From Paenibacillus pedocola (GTDB taxonomy: Bacteria > Bacillota > Bacilli > Paenibacillales > Paenibacillaceae): a DNA stretch of 64,000 bases. The stretch lies in assembly GCF_031599675.1 (NCBI RefSeq), contig NZ_CP134223.1, forward strand, positions 3,038,001-3,102,000, read 5' to 3'. The notes under the pieces are model-generated. The model searched no databases. It was not told the DNA's origin and was given only the letters and a program-made list of their open reading frames with translations. This document shows, piece by piece, positions 16,262 through 24,424 of this stretch; the first letter of the stretch is position 1, and each line of letters begins with the position of its first letter. The position numbers were made by a program, and so were the translations under genes.

Positions 16262-17293
16262 ATGAGAGAGAGGCTTAAGCCTGTGGAAACTATAGTAAGT
16301 AAGGCCTGGCCGGAATGGGCCGGGACGCTGCGGAGACGGAGCGGGGGCTGGAATAACACTACCTATTTTGTGGGAAATCAGACAAAACGCGCAGTCCTCC
16401 GTATATATGATACGCACAAGGACAAAGGCAAGATTGAATTCGAGCACGCCGTGCTCCAGCAGCTGGGGAGCCAAAACCTGCCCTTTAAAGTACCTGTACC
16501 CGTATCTGCCGCAACTGGTGAAACGATGTTTCAGATAGATGAAAGCGGCAAATTCGCCTGCTTGTTCCGGTATATCGACGGAGATACGCCTAACGAGGAA
16601 GCATCTGGATATGCCCAATCCTTCGGGGAGGCTGCAGGCATTCTTACGACTGTGCTGGCTGATATCAATCCCGGACTGACTCCTGTGTACCGGCCTTATT
16701 ATGAGCTGCGGACATCGTATCCGCTGTGCAGTACAGAGGTTATCCGCGAGCTGTGTCTGTATCCGCCGGAACCCTTTAGGGAACTGGGCATGGAACTGGA
16801 AATGCTATACAAGGCTTATGAGAACATTACAGATTCGCTACATGAGTTTTCTGGACTGCCGCATCAATTAGTGCATGGTGACTTGAATGCTTCTAATCTT
16901 CTGGTACAGTCATCCAACCCTAGTGTGGTAGCTGCGCTGCTTGATTTTGAATTCTGTACCTTCGACGTACGGGTGATGGAGCCTGCGGTTATTTTGTCCG
17001 GGCTGCTCGGACATGTGGAGGAGAAGACGATGATCCGCGATTTCTGCCGGGGCTTCAGCCGCAGGGTCCAGCTTACTCCGGCTGAAATCAACGCTATTCC
17101 GGTATTGATGCTGCTAAGGAAGATCGATGTTTTCCTACATTTTGTCACCCGCTATCTGGAGGGTACAGATGAATCTCAGGTGCTGCATGAGCAGATAAAA
17201 CTGCTGTCCGCAGATTTAATCCAGCTGTCTGAAGGGACAGCAGAAATTGGGACGATTGTGCGGGAAGAGCAGGGAAGAGCAAGCAGGTTATAG
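16262..17293 (+). CDS. Phosphotransferase (APH/homoserine-kinase-like fold)
   Basis: 343 residues. The protein has the catalytic motif LVHGDLNASNLL (about residues 203-214) and the metal motif LLDFEFC. The N-lobe contains AVLRIYDTHKDKGKIEFE, giving a likely ATP-binding pair. It belongs to the APH superfamily with choline kinases, thiamine kinases and ThrB2-type homoserine kinases; the substrate cannot be read. It differs from the operon-borne kinase at 2985-4148. The start is ATG 16262 with no strong ribosome binding site, so the true start is less certain. Its last 6 bases overlap the converging photolyase gene. Confidence 0.82.
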   Translation: MRERLKPVETIVSKAWPEWAGTLRRRSGGWNNTTYFVGNQTKRAVLRIYDTHKDKGKIEFEHAVLQQLGSQNLPFKVPVPVSAATGETMFQIDESGKFACLFRYIDGDTPNEEASGYAQSFGEAAGILTTVLADINPGLTPVYRPYYELRTSYPLCSTEVIRELCLYPPEPFRELGMELEMLYKAYENITDSLHEFSGLPHQLVHGDLNASNLLVQSSNPSVVAALLDFEFCTFDVRVMEPAVILSGLLGHVEEKTMIRDFCRGFSRRVQLTPAEINAIPVLMLLRKIDVFLHFVTRYLEGTDESQVLHEQIKLLSADLIQLSEGTAEIGTIVREEQGRASRL

Positions 17294-18676
17294 CTCATTC
17301 CCGTTGGCTGATTTCACTGCAGCTACTTTGCGGTTCAGGATCTCTTTATATATCTCTATGGCTAGTGCTCTCGAGCTTTTCAGATCAACGATGGCATCCG
17401 GTCTGGGCAGATGGATGACTTTATCCGGCAAACCTGCCAGCTCCGGCAGCCAGGTACGGATGTAGCTTCCGCTTGGATCATGAGTTTGGGATTGGGTTAC
17501 CGGATTCATAATCCTGAAATAAGGCGAGGCATCGAATCCGAGGGATGAGCTCCAGAGCCAGCCGCCCCGGTTCAGCACATTGTCATAATCACTTAGCTTC
17601 AGCCTGAAGTAACGCTCCCCGTAAATAAATGGACAACCAAGATTTTTGGTCAGGAACATAGCGGTAATCATCCGCAGACGGTTAGGCATCCAGCCGGTTT
17701 CGTTCAGCTGGGTCATGGCGGCATCGATTACCGGAATACCTGTCCTTGCCATCGACCAAGCCTCAAAGTACTTCGTTTCCAGACGACCCAGATCATAAAC
17801 CTTCTCATAGCTGAAAAAGTCAGCATCCAAGCGGGCCTGATACAGATAGAAATCCCGCCAGGCCAGCTGTCTCAGCCATTCTTCTATACCTGCCTCTTCT
17901 TCAGTCAACCGGTTATACACGGTACGTGCTGAAATTGCCCCCGTATTTAGATGCCGGCTGATCCGGCTTGTACTCTCCAGTGCATACCTGTCACGGCTTA
18001 CATGATAATCCTGCAAATTCAGATTTAGAAAATGCTCAAGCGAACGGCTTGCATCCATCTTCTGTCCGGCAGAGGTTGGCTGCTCTAACTGCAGTTTAAT
18101 CTCATCGGGAACCAGGAAGTCTTGGGTAATTCGCTCGTCCAGCGCTGAAGTTTCCAGCTCAGTCAAGGATGAAGAAAAAGGCGGATGAAACCGCTCAGCC
18201 AGGTAGCTGCGCCAGCGGCGGTAAAACGGGGTGAATACCTTGAAGGGCTCACGGCGTCCGCACCATTCCATGAAATCGTCCAGATCACAGAGCATACTGT
18301 CATGATAGAGTTTGAAGGTGATGCCCAGTTCAGCGGATGTGTTACGCAGGCTCTGGTCTCTATGTAATGCATAAGGTGTGTAATCAGCATGAACCATCAA
18401 TTGCTGGATCGGATAGGCTTCACTCAGCCTCCTGACAATGGTATCAGGCTCGCCATAAAGAATATGCAGCTGCTTGCCCTGAAGGGTATAATCCTGCTGC
18501 AGACTGGACACTTGAGCCAGGAAGTTTCTCCCGCTATGCTCCAGATAGCGCTGCCTGCGCAGCAGGAAGGGCTCCAAGATAAGCACATGAAGGCTGCGGG
18601 AACCGGCAGCACGGATGGCATCAAAGGCCGGAAGATCGGTAGTCCGCAGGTCCTTGCGGTGAATGAAAAGAATCAT
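17288..18676 (-). CDS. phrB: Deoxyribodipyrimidine photolyase
   Basis: 462 residues. The N-terminal antenna-binding Rossmann domain begins MILFIHRKDLRTTDLPAFDA. The FAD-binding domain has WLRQLAWRDFYLYQ, TGIPVIDAAMTQLNETGWMPNRLRM in pieces, and the RGGWLWSSSLGFDASPYFRI-type motif with NPVTQ. It uses blue/UV-A light to split cyclobutane pyrimidine dimers, which fits a soil bacterium. The gene is monocistronic. The symbol follows common usage; a cryptochrome-type role is possible but less likely. Confidence 0.92.
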   Translation of the reverse strand: MILFIHRKDLRTTDLPAFDAIRAAGSRSLHVLILEPFLLRRQRYLEHSGRNFLAQVSSLQQDYTLQGKQLHILYGEPDTIVRRLSEAYPIQQLMVHADYTPYALHRDQSLRNTSAELGITFKLYHDSMLCDLDDFMEWCGRREPFKVFTPFYRRWRSYLAERFHPPFSSSLTELETSALDERITQDFLVPDEIKLQLEQPTSAGQKMDASRSLEHFLNLNLQDYHVSRDRYALESTSRISRHLNTGAISARTVYNRLTEEEAGIEEWLRQLAWRDFYLYQARLDADFFSYEKVYDLGRLETKYFEAWSMARTGIPVIDAAMTQLNETGWMPNRLRMITAMFLTKNLGCPFIYGERYFRLKLSDYDNVLNRGGWLWSSSLGFDASPYFRIMNPVTQSQTHDPSGSYIRTWLPELAGLPDKVIHLPRPDAIVDLKSSRALAIEIYKEILNRKVAAVKSANGNEL

Positions 18677-19123
18677 TTGTCAGGATTTCCTTTCCGTTAT
18701 CAGAGTCAAACAACTTTGTTACCATTTGTCCATAATACGATGGAAGATGCAGTTTTGGCGATAAGCAGTGTCTTTTTTGTGTACCCTATTTGCCGAGGAA
18801 TGTAACCGGTTTTTCAACATTACATACAAAATAATAGAGAGTATGCCGGCCGCTGTTTAAGCCAACCAAGGCATACTCTCTTTGTTTGCCGCGTATCGAT
18901 CGTTTCGAGTACAGCGTATAGTACGGATTTGTGCCAAAGTAAGCCTTTCTCTCATGCCACTCTATTCTATGTATCCTTGATGTTTTGGTGTGGTTGGGAG
19001 ACTACTGCGGAATAAAATAATAAAATCCATATCTTTACATCATGATCATCTTAGTGTACTATGTAACTAACACACCGATACAGAAAACCAGAACTTAATT
19101 TTACTCGATATAGGGAGGATACC
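18677..19123. other. Intergenic region with a long hairpin
   Basis: No gene seen. AGAGAGTATGCC (18836-18847) and GGCATACTCTCT (18870-18881) form a 12-bp stem with a 22-base loop, followed by TTTG. It may end a transcript or shield the ABC operon from read-through. The leader before 19124 should contain the promoter of the ABC operon. Confidence 0.55.
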
Positions 19124-19933
19124 ATGGAGCAGACAACAGTTAGCCATGAACATGCCGGGGCCCAAAGTGAACCGGTGGTGCTGCAGATGAAGGGCGTCAG
19201 CAAAATGATTAAAGGGAAGGCCATCGTGAATCAGCTGTCTTTTGAGATCCGCAAAGGTGAGATTGTAGGGCTGCTTGGCCCAAACGGGGCGGGTAAGACC
19301 ACTACGATCCGCATGATGACTGGCCTGATCAAGATGACAGAGGGAGATGTGCTTGTCCACGGCCACAGCATCCGTAATGAATTTAACAAGGCGATTGCCC
19401 ATATCGGTGCGATTATTGAGAATCCCGAGTTTTATGGCCATTTGACGGGCCTGGATAATCTGAAGCAGTATCTGCGGATGAGTGACGGTGTTGCCGAATC
19501 GCGGATCGCCGAGGTCGTAGAACTGGTCGGGCTGCAGGGAGCGATGGATAAGAAGGTAAAAGCGTATTCGCTCGGCATGCGCCAGCGGTTAGGTATCGCC
19601 CAGGCTCTGCTGCATTCCCCGAAGCTGCTCATTCTGGATGAGCCGACCAATGGTCTCGATCCTGCAGGGATCCGGGAAATGCGTGATTATATGCGGAATA
19701 TCGCGGAGGTGGAGGGAATCTCCATCTTAATCTCCAGCCACATGCTGGCGGAAATTGAGCAGATTTGCAACCGGGCGGTAGTGATCCAGAACGGTTCGCT
19801 GGTCACGGTAACCCAGCTTGGAGCTGAGGCAAAGAGTGAAGATGAGGTAACCCTTACCGTTCGTGTTGATAAGGTTGAAGCTGCACAGGCCGTAATACAG
19901 GCAATGGATGGGGTAGAATTTGACCCGCTCTGA
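19124..19933 (+). CDS. ABC exporter ATPase (BcrA/CcmA type), frameshifted at 3' end
   Basis: 269 residues before an early stop. Walker A is GPNGAGKTTTIRMM, signature SLGMRQRLGIAQALL, Walker B LLILDEPTNGLDPAG and the H-loop SSHMLAEIEQ. Homologues run to about 300 residues with a small C-terminal domain. Here the missing residues are found in another frame directly downstream (19932-20096), so there is either a one-base insertion around the TTT at 19919-19921, a sequencing error, or +1 frameshifting at CTC-TGA-C (19928-19934). The ATPase core is intact. The first gene of a five-gene ABC locus, it pairs with the permease at 20089. Confidence 0.88.
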   Translation: MEQTTVSHEHAGAQSEPVVLQMKGVSKMIKGKAIVNQLSFEIRKGEIVGLLGPNGAGKTTTIRMMTGLIKMTEGDVLVHGHSIRNEFNKAIAHIGAIIENPEFYGHLTGLDNLKQYLRMSDGVAESRIAEVVELVGLQGAMDKKVKAYSLGMRQRLGIAQALLHSPKLLILDEPTNGLDPAGIREMRDYMRNIAEVEGISILISSHMLAEIEQICNRAVVIQNGSLVTVTQLGAEAKSEDEVTLTVRVDKVEAAQAVIQAMDGVEFDPL

Positions 19934-20096
19934 CGAAATGCAGAAGGAACTCCATATCCGCCTGATTGACCATAAGGTACCGGAGCTTGTTGCAGCATTC
20001 AGCGCAGCGAAAGTCGGCGTATACCGGATTACCGAGAATAAACAAAGTCTCGAAGAAGATTTCCTGAAATGGACAGGAGGGAACCGCATTGCGTAA
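19932..20096 (+). pseudogene. Displaced C-terminal segment of the ABC ATPase
   Basis: This frame reads DEMQKELHIRLIDHK, then a short domain ending LEEDFLKWTGGNRIA and a stop. It matches the C-terminal tail expected for BcrA-type ATPases but is out of frame with the gene at 19124. Its 3' end contains the GGAGGG site and overlaps the start of the permease by 8 bases, the usual coupling in such operons. That supports it once being, or still being, part of the same protein. An upstream ATG at 19938 has no ribosome binding site, so separate translation is unlikely. Confidence 0.8.
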
Positions 20097-20838
20097 ATTT
20101 AGTAACCTGGTTCTTAATGAGTGGCTGAAACTGTTTAAGAAGCGCTCCTTTTTTGTACCCCATCTGATTCTTGTGTTCTTTCCGCTTGTGCTCAGTTATA
20201 TTGTTCATTCAGTATCACCGGAGACGTTTGCTTCTGCCGCGGAGTTTACGAAGGAGATGCTCCTCCCGACCGGAATGGGCCAGGTCATGGCTATTTTGAC
20301 CATTATCGGAACGGCAGGGATTGTAGCCAAAGAGCATAGTCAGGGAACCGTCAAATTTTTGCTCATCCGTGCCCGCAGCCGCACCGCAATTCTGGCTTCG
20401 AAATATGTAACGGTGCTGCTGTATGCCCTTAGCCTGACCCTGGTGGCAGCGGCAGCAATATTCCTCTCGGGCCTGCTCTGGTTTACTGCCGGAGGCGGGG
20501 ATACAGGAGTAGCGGATATCCTGCAGTCCATGCTGTACGGATTTGTGTATACGTTCATTTATGCAACTCTTGTTTTTATGCTCGGGGTGCTGACCAACTC
20601 TACAGGGGTGACCATCGGGATCGCCATGTTTGCAGTAACAATGGATAAAATCGTGATTAACCGGGAGTTCTATAAGTATTTTCTGTTCCCTAACCTGGAT
20701 TTGTCGGCTTACAGCAATGGCGGCAATCCTCCGCTGCCTGGAATGACCCTAGGTTTCTCGATCATTATGCTAGCCGTGTATACGCTGGTATTTCTCCTGG
20801 CAGGATTTGCCGTCTTCAGACGAAGGGACGTTGCTTGA
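20089..20838 (+). CDS. ABC-2 type permease
   Basis: 249 residues starting at TTG 20089 after ACAGGAGGG. Six hydrophobic segments are visible, beginning with FFVPHLILVFFPLVLSYIV. KEHSQGTVKFLLIRARSRT is the typical cytoplasmic loop of ABC-2 permeases of bacitracin or multidrug exporters. It should form the membrane channel for the ATPase at 19124. It ends in TGATG, overlapping the GntR start by one base. Confidence 0.88.
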   Translation: MRKFSNLVLNEWLKLFKKRSFFVPHLILVFFPLVLSYIVHSVSPETFASAAEFTKEMLLPTGMGQVMAILTIIGTAGIVAKEHSQGTVKFLLIRARSRTAILASKYVTVLLYALSLTLVAAAAIFLSGLLWFTAGGGDTGVADILQSMLYGFVYTFIYATLVFMLGVLTNSTGVTIGIAMFAVTMDKIVINREFYKYFLFPNLDLSAYSNGGNPPLPGMTLGFSIIMLAVYTLVFLLAGFAVFRRRDVA

Positions 20839-21212
20839 TGACGATTGAATTTGACAACAACCAGCCGATTTATTTACAGATCATGAACTACCTCAAGGGT
20901 GAGATCATCACAGGCAAGCTGAAGCCCGGTGACAAAATCCCTTCGGTGCGCGAACTGGCGGCAGAACTGCAGATTAATCCAAACACGGTGCAAAGAACCT
21001 TTCAGGAACTGGAGCGTGAAGAGATTGTGGAGACACGGCGCGGCATGGGCAGATATGTGACCGGGAAGGAAGAGACCATTATGAACATCAAAAGAGAAAT
21101 GGCCCAGGATATTCTCGACCGGTTCATCCGCGGAATGCAGGAGCTAGGCTTTCAGAGTGAAGAAATTGTAACGGCGGTGGCGGAGAATATTGCTGCGAAG
21201 GACAGAAAGTAG
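20838..21212 (+). CDS. GntR-family regulator, YtrA subfamily
   Basis: 124 residues. The N-terminal GntR winged helix is complete: QPIYLQIMNYLKGEIITGKL read in pieces, GDKIPSVRELAAELQINPNTVQRTFQELE. The C-terminal part is only about 50 residues, as in YtrA-type GntR proteins that control neighbouring ABC exporters. The ATG overlaps the permease stop (TGATG), so translation is coupled. Placed between two ABC modules, it likely represses the locus and responds to an envelope-active drug or signal. Confidence 0.92.
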   Translation: MTIEFDNNQPIYLQIMNYLKGEIITGKLKPGDKIPSVRELAAELQINPNTVQRTFQELEREEIVETRRGMGRYVTGKEETIMNIKREMAQDILDRFIRGMQELGFQSEEIVTAVAENIAAKDRK

Positions 21213-21224
21213 GGGGATGTAAGG

Positions 21225-21926
21225 GTGGACAGGATACTCAAGGTAGAGCAGGTTTCGAAAAATTACGGCTCTAAACAGGCGCTGCACAATGTCACTTTTG
21301 AACTCGGCGCTGGTAAAATTATTGGACTGCTTGGCAGCAACGGCAGCGGAAAAAGCACTCTGATGAAGCTGATCGCCGGACTCGCACAGCCGGGCTCAGG
21401 CAGCATTTCCGTGCTGGGAACTCCGGTAGGCGGGGAGAGCAAATCACTGGTCTCCTTCATGCCGGATCAGCCGCTGACGGAGGACTGGATGAAGGTGGGC
21501 GATGCGCTCAGGTTCATGGAGGATTTTTATCCTGATTTTGATCCGGCCAAAGCACGCCGCATGCTGGAGTTTATGAAGCTGGACGTGAAGGATAAAGTAC
21601 GGGCACTTTCCAAAGGGATGAATGAACGCCTGCAGCTTACGCTGGCGCTCTCGCGTAAGGCCAGACTGTATTTGCTGGATGAGCCGATTGGCGGGGTGGA
21701 TCCGGTTGCCCGGACGAAAATCCTGAATGCTTTGATGGAGTTTTATGAAGAGGATAGCACTATTCTGCTCTCCACCCATCTCGTATCGGATATTGAACGG
21801 ATCTTTGATGAGGTGATTTTTATAAAAGAAGGGGAACTCGTCTTGCATAGTGATGTAGAGGAACTGCGGCTGCAGCGGGGAAAAAGTATCGATGAGCTGT
21901 TCAGAGAGGTGTATGCGGAATGCTGA
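21225..21926 (+). CDS. ABC transporter ATPase (YtrB type)
   Basis: 233 residues from GTG 21225. Walker A LLGSNGSGKSTLMKL, a degenerate signature LSKGMNERLQLTLALS and Walker B LYLLDEPIGGVDPVAR, then STHLVSDIERI. The modified LSKGM signature in place of LSGGQ is usual in this exporter group. It overlaps the next permease gene by 7 bases. It forms the second ABC module controlled by the GntR protein encoded directly upstream. Confidence 0.92.
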   Translation: MDRILKVEQVSKNYGSKQALHNVTFELGAGKIIGLLGSNGSGKSTLMKLIAGLAQPGSGSISVLGTPVGGESKSLVSFMPDQPLTEDWMKVGDALRFMEDFYPDFDPAKARRMLEFMKLDVKDKVRALSKGMNERLQLTLALSRKARLYLLDEPIGGVDPVARTKILNALMEFYEEDSTILLSTHLVSDIERIFDEVIFIKEGELVLHSDVEELRLQRGKSIDELFREVYAEC

Positions 21927-22651
21927 AGCTGATTCGTTATGATTTTAGACGCAGCCGTGACCGGATTCTTGCAGCATTTGTCATTATGATTTTAATTCAT
22001 ACCGGGATCTGGGTATCCTCAGGCACAACGAGCAATGATATCCTTTCCGGGCACCTGCTTACTTATTTTTCGATTGGAGCCGCATTCCTCTTCATCACGG
22101 TGATTAATTATAACCGCAACCTGAAATCCTATGCGCGCAGGCTGCTTCCTGTAAATACCCTGTATACCGTCCTGTCACCACTTCTTCAATTCTGGATGCT
22201 GCTGCTGACTCTTATGCTTATAGGACTGATCCACCTGGGGTTATATATCCTGTTTTATTCAGCAGATTTCTTGCCTGGAAATTTCTGGAGTGTTGCCTTA
22301 CGAAGCGCACTGCAGTGTACATGGACTGCCGGATTAGTGTTGCTCATGACTATATTTGCCTGTACTGTTGCGAGAAGTCTTAAGGTTAGAGGGAAGATAT
22401 GGATTGGAATTGCTGTGCTGGCGGGCCTGCAGAACGGGGTAGCTTATCTGGAGCAGCTTCTGTTCAAAAGCTATTTTTTAGGGATCGGCAATGCGTTCCA
22501 GTTCGAGGTGCTCAAAGCCTCCGATGTTCCCAGCGGACTGAAGCTGAACTACGTAGGATCTAATGTGTGGCCGGTTATATTTGAAGTAGCGATAGCAGGG
22601 CTATTAATCTATGCTACAACCGTACTTGTGAAAAGAAGAACAGATTTGTAG
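21920..22651 (+). CDS. Membrane protein, ABC permease partner
   Basis: 243 residues, six predicted hydrophobic segments (first at about residues 14-32, then near 45-63, 90-113, 135-153, 160-180 and 212-232). It has no conserved catalytic motif. The overlap with the ATPase gene identifies it as the permease of the YtrB-type module. A hairpin terminator follows at 22670. Confidence 0.82.
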   Translation: MLKLIRYDFRRSRDRILAAFVIMILIHTGIWVSSGTTSNDILSGHLLTYFSIGAAFLFITVINYNRNLKSYARRLLPVNTLYTVLSPLLQFWMLLLTLMLIGLIHLGLYILFYSADFLPGNFWSVALRSALQCTWTAGLVLLMTIFACTVARSLKVRGKIWIGIAVLAGLQNGVAYLEQLLFKSYFLGIGNAFQFEVLKASDVPSGLKLNYVGSNVWPVIFEVAIAGLLIYATTVLVKRRTDL

Positions 22652-22669
22652 GCAGCGGGTTTCAAAATG

Positions 22670-22708
22670 ACGAAAGCAGAGCTGTTCCGCAGCTTTGCTT
22701 TCGTTTTT
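22670..22708 (+). terminator. Terminator of the ABC/GntR operon
   Basis: ACGAAAGCAGAGCTG pairs with CAGCTTTGCTTTCGT with one mismatch, followed by TTTT. Confidence 0.8.
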
Positions 22709-22772
22709 GCGCAAAAAAAGATTCCTGGGAAGGGAGATCTCCTATACATATAATTGCGGATACAACCGCCTC

Positions 22773-23147
22773 TTATTGAGCCTTGCGTGTATTTGTCCAA
22801 AGCTCAAGCTCGCGCAGCAGCAGTTCCTCTTCTTCTTCATTAAGGACTAGTCTAACCCCGTATTGGTACTGACCAATACCGAACATCCAGCCCCAGCGTA
22901 CACTGCCTTCAAACTGCAGATTCACGTCTGTTAAGCGGAAATGTATAATCAGCTTCGTATCCCCTGAAGTAAAGCGGAGGTTCAGTGAAGTGCGTACTTT
23001 ACAGCCGGAACGGCTAAGATCAAGCAGCACACCTTCGGTTAATTTCCCGGCTCCCGGTCCGGAATTACCCGCTGGAACTTCTAGCCAGCATTCTATCGGC
23101 TGGTTCATTACATATCGGAACGGTTCTTTTCTGCTGGAGTCGTCCAT
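22773..23147 (-). CDS. PilZ-domain protein (second copy)
   Basis: 124 residues. The R-x4-R motif is in SSRKEPFRYV and D-x-S-x-x-G in LLDLSRSGCKV, as in the paralogue at 10915-11292, with which it shares length and layout. The C-terminus is a Glu-rich helix (EEEEELLLRELELW). It is a probable cytosolic cyclic di-GMP receptor. The ATG has a CGGAGG site. It lies 1.3 kb from the diguanylate cyclase gene but on the opposite strand. Confidence 0.88.
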   Translation of the reverse strand: MDDSSRKEPFRYVMNQPIECWLEVPAGNSGPGAGKLTEGVLLDLSRSGCKVRTSLNLRFTSGDTKLIIHFRLTDVNLQFEGSVRWGWMFGIGQYQYGVRLVLNEEEEELLLRELELWTNTRKAQ

Positions 23148-23271
23148 CGTTTACCTCCGCTAGTTTTTTTGCTATTATATCGAAATGACAGAATGAGAAC
23201 AATCTACTAAAGTGCTATTTTAATATAAAATATTTTATTTATTCAGTCAGGGAACTAAAGGAGCGCTATCC

Positions 23272-23877
23272 ATGTATCAATACGACAATGAAACCTTTCA
23301 AGATCATAATTTTGATTACGCAGCTTTGCGGGACGGTGAACTGAACGGCTGTACCTTTGAGCGCTGCTCCTTTAAGGGGGCCTCTATGGAAGAAATGACC
23401 TCAACCGGCTGCCGGTTTGCAGATTGTGACTTTAGCGGGGCACAACTCAATGCATCCGTACATAAAGGAGCAGCATTTACCAACTGCAAATTTACAGGGG
23501 CGAATCTGTTCGTGTCTAAATTCGAGGATTGCAAGATGGTGGGCTCTGATTTCTCGAACGCCGCGATGGACGGGATTACGCTGGCTGGGGGCGACTGGTC
23601 ATATACAAATCTCAGACATGTCAATCTGGCCCGGCAGGATCTGCGGGGCATCCGGTTTCTGGAAGCAGATATGCTGGGCTGCAATTTGCAGAAGAGTAAT
23701 CTGCGGGGTGCTGATTTAAGCCGTGTACGGCTGACCCAGTGCAAGCTAGAGGGTGCGGATCTGCGCGATGCGAAACTGGATGGAATCGATCTGAAAAGTC
23801 TGGACTTAAAAGGTGTGCGGATCGATGTGGAGCAGGCTGTGCTGCTGGCCCGTTCTTTAGGTGCAAAGGTAGACTAA
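23272..23877 (+). CDS. Qnr-like pentapeptide-repeat protein
   Basis: 201 residues. Repeats of the A(D/N)LXX/ xxCxF type run from about residue 15 to 185, e.g. CTFERCSFKGASM, CDFSGAQLN, NLRGADLSRV and CKLEGADLRDAKL, predicting a right-handed quadrilateral beta-helix. The C-terminus LDLKGVRIDVEQAVLLARSL resembles the dimerisation tail of Qnr proteins, which mimic DNA and protect gyrase from quinolones. The length is also close to Qnr (about 215). The similarity was judged by eye; a general YjbI-type role is possible. A strong terminator follows. Confidence 0.85.
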   Translation: MYQYDNETFQDHNFDYAALRDGELNGCTFERCSFKGASMEEMTSTGCRFADCDFSGAQLNASVHKGAAFTNCKFTGANLFVSKFEDCKMVGSDFSNAAMDGITLAGGDWSYTNLRHVNLARQDLRGIRFLEADMLGCNLQKSNLRGADLSRVRLTQCKLEGADLRDAKLDGIDLKSLDLKGVRIDVEQAVLLARSLGAKVD

Positions 23878-23886
23878 GCGAAATTT

Positions 23887-23934
23887 AAAAGCAGCTCCGC
23901 TCTTTTAATGAAGAGAACGGAGCTGCTTTTTTTT
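23887..23934. terminator. Terminator after the pentapeptide-repeat gene
   Basis: AAAAGCAGCTCCG and CGGAGCTGCTTTT enclose an inner stem CTCTT/AAGAG and are followed by a T-run; it also faces the converging gene that ends at 23938. Confidence 0.9.
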
Positions 23935-23937
23935 GCC

Positions 23938-24222
23938 TTACAGTTTGTATAGAGAAGCCATGCAGTCCACAAACATTTTGTTGTACTCGGAACGGGTAAG
24001 GTCATGAGTGGAGGCGATGTCGCGGCCTAGGAATTCAAACCACGTAATTTCTGTGCCATCTTTTTTGTAGACGAACTTCTCATGCCGGATGGAGAACGTA
24101 TCATTCTCAAAAGAAGGAACCTGCTCATATTTGAGCTCAGTACCCAGTTTCTCGGATACAAGCGTCGCTAGAAGGATAAGCATTTTAAAGGGGTCATCAT
24201 ACATTTCAAATTGTTCTGTCAT
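23938..24222 (-). CDS. Small conserved-looking protein, unknown
   Basis: 94 residues from ATG 24222, after AAGGAGTGG. It is soluble and mixed charged (MTEQFEMYDDPFKMLILLAT at the start; KKDGTEITWFEFLGRDIAST in the middle). I do not recognise the family. The strong ribosome binding site, the terminator placed immediately after it and codon use like its neighbours support a real gene. No functional clue comes from the converging pentapeptide-repeat gene. Confidence 0.72.
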   Translation of the reverse strand: MTEQFEMYDDPFKMLILLATLVSEKLGTELKYEQVPSFENDTFSIRHEKFVYKKDGTEITWFEFLGRDIASTHDLTRSEYNKMFVDCMASLYKL

Positions 24223-24424
24223 CAACGTCCACTCCTTAATTTGGCATGTGCTGCTGAGCAGAGTATACTATATCGTTCTAATGTAAGCACTATCATTTGA
24301 AGAAGTCAGTACAATTTTGATACAACATGTGAGCTTAATCAAGAAAGTACATACCGTATGCTTATCATTCAGGTATATTTATCCGATATAAAAAAATATC
24401 GATTATTTTCGACAAGGGGAATGA

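Noticed and set aside
19938-20096. Independent small gene starting at ATG 19938
   Set aside because: No ribosome binding site, and its sequence fits the missing tail of the ABC ATPase.
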